NCBI GenBank assembly: GCA_947174375.1
Contig: CAMWIS010000065.1
Coordinates: forward strand, 1-8,732
DNA from: an uncultured Bacteroidales bacterium
GTDB taxonomy: Bacteria; Bacteroidota; Bacteroidia; Bacteroidales; P3
Length of the DNA: 8,732 bases
Direction of reading: 5' to 3'
The notes beneath the pieces were generated by a model. The model was not told where the DNA came from. It did no database searches and worked only from the letters and a program-made list of their open reading frames with translations. The position numbers and the translations under genes are program-made. Positions 1 to 4,575 of this stretch are shown one piece after another. Positions within the stretch are counted from its first letter, which is position 1; each line of letters begins with the position of its first letter.

Positions 1-29
1 TCGGGGTGTTTGTCAGGGTTGTGGTACAT
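1..29 (-). CDS. Possible 5' end of a leftward gene, cut by the window edge
   Basis: On the minus strand an ATG at 29-27 opens a frame reading M-Y-H-N-P-D-K-H-P before the window ends. The bases just upstream (30-45 on the plus strand) are AT-rich, as expected for a Bacteroidetes start region. Nine residues are too few to identify a family. The string loosely recalls the N-terminus of REP-associated tyrosine transposases (Y1/IS200-like, often starting Y-x-P-x-K-H before an R-R-S-I-R-L stretch), and the neighbouring hairpin-bearing island at 52-170 would suit such a gene. This is a weak inference. No TAnnTTTG promoter was found for it. If real, the gene is divergent from trxA. Confidence 0.25.
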
Positions 30-51
30 GGGTAGGCTATTTATTCTTATA

Positions 52-170
52 TCATATACGTTCAGACTCAGGTTTTATCGAAGGGAAAGTCTTAAAAATA
101 TTTAAGAAGTTCGGCTGCGCCTCGGCATAGCCCAAGTAATCTTGGCTTTTGCGATCGGCTTGCACGAAAT
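52..170 (-). repeat. GC-rich intergenic island with hairpin and ORF-like remnant (possible interspersed repeat)
   Basis: This block, GC-rich mainly over 111-166, stands out from the AT-rich DNA that follows it. It contains two similar direct segments, TCGGCTGCGC at 111-120 and TCGGCTTGCAC at 155-165. Between them is a hairpin: 129-136 pairs with 141-147, with one bulged C at 131 and a TAAT loop at 137-140. On the minus strand a GTG-started frame (165 down to a TGA at 54-52) encodes 37 protein-like residues (V-Q-A-D-R-K-S-Q-D-Y-L-G-Y-A-E-A...), with a stop shortly upstream of the GTG and no ATG. I have an impression, from memory and unverified, that similar sequences recur between genes in Bacteroides and relatives. 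It could be an interspersed repeat, a decayed gene end or a short real peptide. Confidence 0.35.
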
Positions 171-331
171 TTCCTGATATAAATAATTTATTTTATTTGA
201 ATTTTTTTAAACATAATCATCCATATAAAAATATTTTGTCAATTATTTATCGAAATCAGAAAAATCCAATATTTTGTATTATTTATTTTTTTCGATTTTA
301 TGGCCGGTGTCAAGTGATGGCCGGCGGTCGG
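171..331. other. AT-rich intergenic tract upstream of trxA, no gene seen
   Basis: From 171 to about 299 the sequence is very AT-rich, with long A and T runs and two copies of AATATTTTGT (230-239 and 268-277). It then changes abruptly to a short GC-rich segment holding two direct copies of ATGGCCGG (300-307 and 317-324). The second segment can also fold: GCCGG at 303-307 pairs with CCGGC at 321-325. These lie just upstream of the trxA -33 region and could be a protein-binding site or simply a weak hairpin. Short frames in the tract have no coding character. Confidence 0.4.
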
Positions 332-363
332 TTTTTCTAATTCGGCTTTTATGCTTATCTTTG
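332..363 (+). promoter_or_regulatory. trxA promoter, Bacteroidetes type
   Basis: A perfect TAnnTTTG -7 element (TATCTTTG) lies at 356-363. A T-rich -33 candidate (TTTTT at 332-336) lies about 19 bases upstream, the usual spacing for the Bacteroidetes primary sigma factor. Transcription would start near 370, giving a leader of about 60 bases before trxA. The match is by eye to the known consensus. Confidence 0.6.
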
Positions 364-428
364 TATGCCGCACGAAATACGCTGCGGCCCGATAGGCGGA
401 ATTAGAAACATTTAAATACTATACAATT

Positions 429-746
429 ATGGCACAAACATTTACGGATGCCAATTTCGAAGAATTGGTATTGAAATCGGACAAAGTGGCGATGGTGGAT
501 TTTTGGGCGCAGTGGTGCGGTCCCTGCTTGGCGCTCGGCCCCTCGATTGAGGAAATCGCCAACGAATACCAGGGCAAAGCCGTCGTAGGCAAGGTCAATG
601 TGGATGAATGCCCCGCCGTGACGAAGAAATACGGCATCCGCAACATTCCGACGATTCTGTTCATCAAGAACGGCGAAGTGGTTGACAAACAGGTCGGCAA
701 GACGTCCAAGAGCGATTTGGTAAGCAAACTGGACGCGCAGCTGTAA
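429..746 (+). CDS. trxA: Thioredoxin
   Basis: Small cytoplasmic dithiol/disulfide oxidoreductase that reduces protein disulfides and donates electrons to thioredoxin-dependent enzymes, itself kept reduced by thioredoxin reductase. The 105 residues are standard length for a one-domain thioredoxin. The active site W-C-G-P-C is present with the redox cysteines at 30 and 33; the buried Asp is at 24 (V-D-F-W) and the cis-proline at 74 (N-I-P-T). The residue after the CGPC motif is Leu rather than the common Lys, and there is an additional cysteine at 61. The ATG at 429 follows an AT-rich leader with no Shine-Dalgarno sequence, typical for the phylum. It has its own promoter and is followed by a terminator at 777-812, so it is probably mainly a single-gene transcript. 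Confidence 0.96.
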   Translation: MAQTFTDANFEELVLKSDKVAMVDFWAQWCGPCLALGPSIEEIANEYQGKAVVGKVNVDECPAVTKKYGIRNIPTILFIKNGEVVDKQVGKTSKSDLVSKLDAQL

Positions 747-776
747 GTCGCGCGCTTCATGCCATACGGCATCGGG

Positions 777-812
777 AAAAGGCAATAGGTCGTCAGGCGT
801 ATTGCCTTTTTT
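777..812 (+). terminator. Rho-independent terminator after trxA
   Basis: GGCAATA (781-787) and TATTGCC (800-806) form a perfect 7-bp stem around a 12-base loop and are followed by six T's (807-812). The A's at 777-780 can extend the stem by pairing with T's. The structure sits 30 bases after the trxA stop codon and ends only 25 bases before the next start codon, so it may also control read-through into the DUF58 gene. Confidence 0.75.
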
Positions 813-837
813 CTTGCAACGCATCCGGCAGTCGAAC

Positions 838-1764
838 ATGGAAAAGACGTTCATCCCCTATCTGCAAAACGGGCTCGGCAACTTGGAGTTGCTGGCCAAG
901 GCGGTGGTGGAAGGCTTTTTGACGGGCCTGCATCAAAGCCCGTTCCACGGCTTTTCGGTGGAATTCGCCGAACACCGACCCTACAATACGGGCGAGGACA
1001 CGCGGCACGTGGACTGGCGGCTGTATGCGCGCACCGACCGTCTCTTCACGAAGAAATACAGTGAGGAGACGAATATGCGCTGTCACTTGCTGTTGGATCA
1101 GTCGTCGTCGATGTACTTTCCGCCCGCCGACACGGTGGCGGAGGGGGTCAACAAACTGCGCTTTGCCATCGGCGCGGCGGCCTCGCTGAGTTATCTGCTT
1201 TACAAACAGCGGGATGCCATCAGCCTGAACGCGTTTTCGGACGAGCTGACGTTTGCGTCGGAATGCAAGTCGGGCGCGGTGCATTGGCACTATCTGATGG
1301 AGCGGCTGTCGTATTGGTACGGCCAAGCGGGCAAGCCGACCTACCGGCAGACGACCGACATCACGCCGGTGCTGCACCTGCTGGCCGAGAAGATGCACAA
1401 GCGTTCGATGGTGGTGGTCTTTACGGATATGTTCGACCGGGCGGCGGACGACGCGGCCGGGCTGACGGCCGCCTTGCAGCATCTGCGCTACCGCCAGCAC
1501 GAGGTATTGCTGTTTCACGTGCAGAGCCGCGAGAAGGAAGCGGAACTGCGTTACGAGAACCGCCCCCACCGCTTTGTGGATATGGAAACGGGCGAGGAAG
1601 TGCGCGTCAACCCGCACCACATCCGCGAGGCCTATGTGGAACGGCAAACGGAGCGGCAAACGGCCCTGCGGCGGCTTTGCGAACGTTGCCGCGTGGAATA
1701 TATCCCGGCCTGCATCGAGGACGGCTTCGTGCCGGTACTGCAATCTTTTTTATCAAAACGGTAA
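838..1764 (+). CDS. DUF58 family protein with vWA-like fold
   Basis: A 308-residue protein of the DUF58 family. In many bacteria this family is encoded beside a MoxR AAA+ ATPase and Bat (aerotolerance) proteins; its biochemical role is poorly defined. The signature block H-x-D-W-R-L-Y-A-R-T-D (residues 57-67) is intact. A von Willebrand A-like domain follows, with a complete MIDAS metal motif D87-x-S89-x-S91 and a later F-T-D (195-197) at the position of the second metal-binding loop. There is no signal peptide or membrane segment, so it should be cytoplasmic. I start it at the ATG at 838; an in-frame TTG at 802 lies inside the trxA terminator. No MoxR or bat gene lies next to it here, and no promoter is visible between the terminator and its start. 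Full length for the family. Confidence 0.88.
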   Translation: MEKTFIPYLQNGLGNLELLAKAVVEGFLTGLHQSPFHGFSVEFAEHRPYNTGEDTRHVDWRLYARTDRLFTKKYSEETNMRCHLLLDQSSSMYFPPADTVAEGVNKLRFAIGAAASLSYLLYKQRDAISLNAFSDELTFASECKSGAVHWHYLMERLSYWYGQAGKPTYRQTTDITPVLHLLAEKMHKRSMVVVFTDMFDRAADDAAGLTAALQHLRYRQHEVLLFHVQSREKEAELRYENRPHRFVDMETGEEVRVNPHHIREAYVERQTERQTALRRLCERCRVEYIPACIEDGFVPVLQSFLSKR

Positions 1765-1780
1765 TTTTTCGCTACCTTTG
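1746..1780 (+). promoter_or_regulatory. sppA promoter, Bacteroidetes type
   Basis: A perfect TAnnTTTG element (TACCTTTG) lies at 1773-1780, with a T run at 1746-1751 as a weak -33 candidate about 21 bases upstream. The -33 part overlaps the last codons of the DUF58 gene. Transcription would begin near 1787 and give a leader of about 30 AT-rich bases. It makes sppA and the following riboflavin kinase gene a separate unit. Confidence 0.55.
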
Positions 1781-1818
1781 CGCGTCTAATAAGACCGACC
1801 TTTAATACCTTTTATATC

Positions 1819-3597
1819 ATGAAAAGCTTTTTTAAAATCGTGTTCGGATCCATGGTTGGATTCCTGTTGTTCGCGCTGTTGTGGATGTTCATCATGCTGG
1901 CGGTTGTGGGCGGCGTGATGGCTTCTTTGGGCGATGAAACGCATCCGCCCCTCAAAGAGCCGACCATCTTGAAGGTGGAACTGGCCACGGGCGTGGCCGA
2001 ACGGGTGAGCAACAACCCGGTGAATTACCTCAAGTCCGGCGGCACGAACAAGCCGACCGACTTGAATACGCTTCTCAAGGCCATCCGCCGCGCCAAGACG
2101 GACGACCAAATCCAGGGCATCGTGTTCCGTCCGGGTTTGGGCACGGCCATTTCGGCGGCCAATACGGAGGAACTGCGCACGGCTTTGGCCGACTTCAAGG
2201 AAAGCGGCAAGTTTATCTACGCCTACGCCGATATATACGCACAGAACCCTTACTGGCTCGCGACGGTGGCCGACACCATCGCCTTGCAGCCGGAAGGCTC
2301 GGTCGATTTCCGAGGTATCAGCATGAATATCCTGTTTTTCAAGGAACTGCTCCATAAAATAGGCGTGGATATGCAGATTCTGCGTCACGGCAAGTTCAAG
2401 AGCGCGGTGGAACCGTATATCCAAAACGAGATGAGCCCGGCCAACCGCGAGCAATACGAACGTCTGGCGCATTCGATGTGGAACCGCATCGCCGAGGATG
2501 TGGCCGCGGGCCGCAACCTGAGCCGCGCGGCGGTGGACGAAGCGGCTTCCGAAGTCTATGGGATGTTCCCCGAACAGGCGTTGGCGCACGGCATGATTGA
2601 CCTCGTGACGCCGGAGGCCGGCTTTACGGCCATCCTGCTTGACAAGATGGAGGTAGAGAAGGAAGACGACCTGAATATGATTTCCCTCGCCGACTACGCC
2701 GCTATCCCCGAACCGATGGTAAAGACGACCGACAAAATCGCCGTCATCTACGCCAACGGCGAAATCGGCACGGGCAAGGGCAATGAAACGGAAATCGGCA
2801 CGGAAAATATCGTGAAGGCGTTGAAAGAAGCCGCCGCCGATGAAAAAGTCAAAGCCATCGTGTTGCGTGTGAACTCGCCCGGCGGTTCGGTGCTGACGAG
2901 CGACATCATCTACCACGAGGTACTGAACGCCAAGGCCCAAAAAACCTTGGTGGCCTCGTTCGGCTCGTATGCGGCTTCGGGCGGCTATTATATCTCCTGC
3001 GCGGCCGACCGTATCTTCGCGCAGCCCACCACGCTGACGGGTTCGATCGGCGTATTCGGCATGATTCCGAACGTGGGCAAGACGATGCACCGCATCGGCG
3101 TTCATGCCGACGGCGTAAAGACGCATCCCTATGCCGGCTCGCCCTCGTTGATGCGGGCCATGACGCCGGCTGAACGGGAACTGCAGCAAAGCGGCGTCGA
3201 AAATATATACGCCGGCTTCATAGCCAAGGTGGCGAAAGGCCGCGGCATGAGTACGGCGGCGGTTGACAGCATCGGCCAGGGCCGCGTATGGAGCGGCACG
3301 GACGGTCTGCGCGTGGGCCTCGTGGACGAGCTGGGCGGCTTGGAAGACGCCATCGCCTACGCGGCGGACAAGGCCGGTTTGGAAAAATACAAGGTGACCG
3401 AATATCCGAAGCAGAAATCGACCTACGAAATGGTGCTGGAAAGCCTGACGGAGATGCGCGCCGACAAGGTGATGCGCACGCTGACCGAAGAGGTCGGCCC
3501 GGAAGCTTCCTTGCTCTACCGGACGGTCAACGACGTAAAGAAAGCCAACGGCATGGTGGTTTGGGCCCGTATGCCTTACGGCTTGGTAACGGAATAA
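1819..3597 (+). CDS. sppA: Signal peptide peptidase SppA, long (67K) type
   Basis: Membrane-anchored serine protease (family S49, protease IV) that degrades signal peptides left in the membrane after preprotein cleavage. The 592 residues match the long, two-domain bacterial form. A short basic start and a hydrophobic segment (about residues 8-36) give one N-terminal anchor, placing the protease domains on the periplasmic side. The catalytic dyad is visible: the general-base lysine at 194 in G-K-F-K-S-A-V-E-P (N-terminal domain), and the nucleophilic serine at 387 in Y-A-A-S-G-G-Y-Y (C-terminal domain). L-R-V-N-S-P-G-G-S just before it forms the oxyanion-side loop. The ATG at 1819 follows an AT-rich leader downstream of a good promoter. 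The next gene begins nine bases after the stop and is probably co-transcribed. Confidence 0.95.
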   Translation: MKSFFKIVFGSMVGFLLFALLWMFIMLAVVGGVMASLGDETHPPLKEPTILKVELATGVAERVSNNPVNYLKSGGTNKPTDLNTLLKAIRRAKTDDQIQGIVFRPGLGTAISAANTEELRTALADFKESGKFIYAYADIYAQNPYWLATVADTIALQPEGSVDFRGISMNILFFKELLHKIGVDMQILRHGKFKSAVEPYIQNEMSPANREQYERLAHSMWNRIAEDVAAGRNLSRAAVDEAASEVYGMFPEQALAHGMIDLVTPEAGFTAILLDKMEVEKEDDLNMISLADYAAIPEPMVKTTDKIAVIYANGEIGTGKGNETEIGTENIVKALKEAAADEKVKAIVLRVNSPGGSVLTSDIIYHEVLNAKAQKTLVASFGSYAASGGYYISCAADRIFAQPTTLTGSIGVFGMIPNVGKTMHRIGVHADGVKTHPYAGSPSLMRAMTPAERELQQSGVENIYAGFIAKVAKGRGMSTAAVDSIGQGRVWSGTDGLRVGLVDELGGLEDAIAYAADKAGLEKYKVTEYPKQKSTYEMVLESLTEMRADKVMRTLTEEVGPEASLLYRTVNDVKKANGMVVWARMPYGLVTE

Positions 3598-3606
3598 GCG
3601 GCAACC

Positions 3607-3981
3607 GTGCGGGAATTGCAAACTTTCAGCGGCAAGGTCGTGGCGGGCGAGCGGATAGGGCGTACCTTAGGCTTCCCCACGGCCAACATTGATGTGGATG
3701 CGGCGGCATTGGGCCTGGAAAGGGGCGTCTATGCCGCCGACGTCCGTATGGCGGGACGGCCGGAGACCTACCGCGCCATGCTCAATATCGGTCACCGCCC
3801 GACCTTTGCGGGCAAGGTATGCACGATTGAAGCGCATCTGTTGGATTTTTCGGGCGACTTGTACGGAAAGACGCTGCACGTGACGCTGAAACGGAAACTG
3901 CGCGAGGAGCGCCGCTTTGCGGATGTGGCGGCCTTGAAGAAACAGTTGGCGGAAGACGCGGCGCAGGCCGCACGGGATTGA
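3607..3981 (+). CDS. Stand-alone riboflavin kinase domain protein
   Basis: Predicted to phosphorylate riboflavin with ATP to FMN (EC 2.7.1.26). In most bacteria this domain is the C-terminal part of bifunctional RibF, about 310 residues; here it is alone in 124 residues. Key motifs are intact: G-R-T-L-G-F-P-T-A-N (residues 18-27, with T25 and N27 at the metal/ATP site), G-V-Y-A (40-43), N-I-G-H-R-P-T-F (60-67), and I-E-A-H-L-L-D-F-S-G-D-L-Y-G (74-87), where E75 aligns with the catalytic base. L-R-E-E-R-R-F begins the C-terminal helix region. The start must be the GTG at 3607 or a later codon, because the sppA stop is nine bases upstream in the same frame. No FAD-synthetase domain precedes it, so FAD formation must use another gene. 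It ends before a strong terminator. Confidence 0.88.
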   Translation: MRELQTFSGKVVAGERIGRTLGFPTANIDVDAAALGLERGVYAADVRMAGRPETYRAMLNIGHRPTFAGKVCTIEAHLLDFSGDLYGKTLHVTLKRKLREERRFADVAALKKQLAEDAAQAARD

Positions 3982-3983
3982 AA

Positions 3984-4000
3984 GCCCCCCGACCGGGGGC
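3984..4000 (+). other. GC hairpin preceding the shared terminator
   Basis: GCCCCC (3984-3989) pairs with GGGGGC (3995-4000) around a five-base loop, immediately after the riboflavin kinase stop codon. It lacks a T run of its own on the plus strand and is followed at once by the stronger terminator at 4004-4040. It probably reinforces termination or protects the mRNA 3' end. Confidence 0.45.
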
Positions 4001-4003
4001 AAC

Positions 4004-4040
4004 AAAAAAGCGGCTCCACTTTCGCAGAGCCGCTTTTTTT
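4004..4040. terminator. Bidirectional rho-independent terminator
   Basis: A perfect 7-bp stem, GCGGCTC (4010-4016) with GAGCCGC (4027-4033), has a 10-base loop. It is flanked by six A's (4004-4009) on one side and seven T's (4034-4040) on the other. It therefore ends transcripts arriving from the left (sppA-riboflavin kinase) and from the right on the minus strand, where the lipoprotein gene stops at 4056. Confidence 0.85.
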
Positions 4041-4055
4041 ATGTAGTGACTAAAA

Positions 4056-4241
4056 TTATTCAGCTACTACAACTTCTTCAGCAACGGGAGCTTCTTCAAC
4101 TTCAGCAGCATCCGGGCATACGCCTTCTTCAGCTACAACTTCCGTTTCAACGGCTTCTACTTCTTCAGCCGGCTGGTTGCTTTTGCAGCTGCAGAGAGCG
4201 AACATGCTGGCTACAGCCAAAACAAACATTACTTTTTTCAT
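4056..4241 (-). CDS. Small acidic lipoprotein, function unknown
   Basis: A 61-residue predicted lipoprotein. The N-terminus M-K-K plus a hydrophobic stretch (residues 4-17) ends in the lipobox L16-C17-S18-C19, making C19 the lipidated residue. The mature part is about 42 residues, almost entirely Glu, Ala and Val, with A-E-E repeats. Three of these share identical codons (TTCTTCAGC on the plus strand at 4074-4082, 4125-4133 and 4161-4169). One cysteine (C42) remains in the mature chain. I recognise no enzymatic domain. Small acidic lipoproteins of this type are common but uncharacterised in Bacteroidales. The residues right after the lipid cysteine (K-S-N-Q) do not form an obvious acidic export signal, so surface exposure is uncertain. 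It has a good promoter upstream and a terminator directly after it, so it is its own transcript. Confidence 0.8.
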   Translation of the reverse strand: MKKVMFVLAVASMFALCSCKSNQPAEEVEAVETEVVAEEGVCPDAAEVEEAPVAEEVVVAE

Positions 4242-4318
4242 GGTATTTAAAATATTTTAAATGGTTATTCCGTCATCGCAAGGTGTCTTTTCCTCAAAAT
4301 CCACCTTTTACAACGGCA

Positions 4319-4350
4319 CAAAAATAAGATAAAAAAATCATAGTGCCAAA
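4319..4350 (-). promoter_or_regulatory. Promoter of the small lipoprotein gene
   Basis: Read on the minus strand, TATTTTTG (plus 4326-4319) is a perfect TAnnTTTG -7 element. TTTG (plus 4350-4347) lies exactly 20 bases upstream, as in the Bacteroidetes -33 consensus. This is the best promoter match in the window. The leader would be about 70 bases. A tandem TTTAACA repeat (4355-4374) sits just upstream of the -33 element. Confidence 0.68.
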
Positions 4351-4354
4351 CGAA

Positions 4355-4374
4355 ATGTTAAAAAATGTTAAAAA
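4355..4374 (-). repeat. Tandem 10-bp repeat upstream of the lipoprotein promoter
   Basis: Two adjacent copies of ATGTTAAAAA (4355-4364 and 4365-4374) read as TTTTTAACAT twice on the minus strand. The 10-bp period puts both copies on the same face of the helix, four bases upstream of the -33 element at 4347-4350. A related pair in the opposite orientation lies at 4459-4477 in front of the carboxylase gene. They could be activator sites or UP-like elements. Confidence 0.5.
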
Positions 4375-4415
4375 AATGATGATTTCCCCCGAAAACGGAT
4401 TTGGAAATTTGTAGA

Positions 4416-4446
4416 ACGCCGTCGTTTCGGGCTAAACGGCGGGCGT
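4416..4446. other. GC-rich dyad between the divergent promoters
   Basis: Within an otherwise AT-rich region, ACGCC (4416-4420) is complementary to GGCGT (4442-4446), and alternatively CGCCG (4417-4421) to CGGCG (4437-4441). It lies between the two TTTAACA repeat pairs and probably outside both transcripts, so a protein-binding site is more likely than an RNA hairpin. Nothing else was recognised in 4375-4458. Confidence 0.25.
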
Positions 4447-4458
4447 CCCGCGGTCGGA

Positions 4459-4477
4459 TTTAACAAATTTTAACAAA
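4459..4477 (+). repeat. Tandem TTTAACAAA repeat upstream of the carboxylase gene
   Basis: TTTAACAAA occurs at 4459-4467 and again at 4469-4477, a 10-bp period. The core TTTAACA is the same as in the minus-strand pair at 4355-4374, and each pair points toward its own gene. It ends about 15 bases before the expected -33 position of the carboxyltransferase promoter. Confidence 0.5.
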
Positions 4478-4516
4478 GCCGGCAAGCGGCATAAAGGCCA
4501 AACCGAAAAAAAGTGC

Positions 4517-4524
4517 TATCTTCG
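4517..4524 (+). promoter_or_regulatory. Possible -7 element for the carboxylase operon
   Basis: TATCTTCG differs from TAnnTTTG at one position and from the trxA -7 element (TATCTTTG) at one base. No clear -33 TTTG is seen about 20 bases upstream, which would suit a promoter that depends on an activator. The leader to the ATG at 4576 would be about 45 bases and is A-rich. Confidence 0.35.
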
Positions 4525-4575
4525 TTTTGCCCTTGACAGGGGGCGCAAAAATAAAAAACTAAAAAACAAGCCTTT

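Noticed and set aside
149..340. Plus-strand open frame in the left intergenic region
   Set aside because: TTG start, strongly AT-driven composition (Phe, Tyr, Ile, Asn), and it runs into the trxA promoter.
802..837. TTG start extending the DUF58 protein by 12 residues
   Set aside because: The TTG lies within the trxA terminator stem, and the extra residues do not look like the family N-terminus. The ATG at 838 is the better start.
793..1743. Long open frame on the minus strand opposite the DUF58 gene
   Set aside because: Arg/His/Leu-rich antisense translation without domain features.
1263..1805. Plus-strand open frame overlapping the end of the DUF58 gene
   Set aside because: Gly/Arg/Ala-rich out-of-frame translation of a conserved gene. 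No sign of a frameshift in DUF58, which is full length.
1786..3621. Long open frame on the minus strand opposite sppA
   Set aside because: SppA has intact catalytic residues on the plus strand; the antisense frame is an artefact of codon bias.
4046..4327. Plus-strand Leu/Gln-rich open frame opposite the small lipoprotein
   Set aside because: It is the reverse reading of Glu/Ala/Val repeats. The minus strand has a lipobox, a promoter and a terminator.
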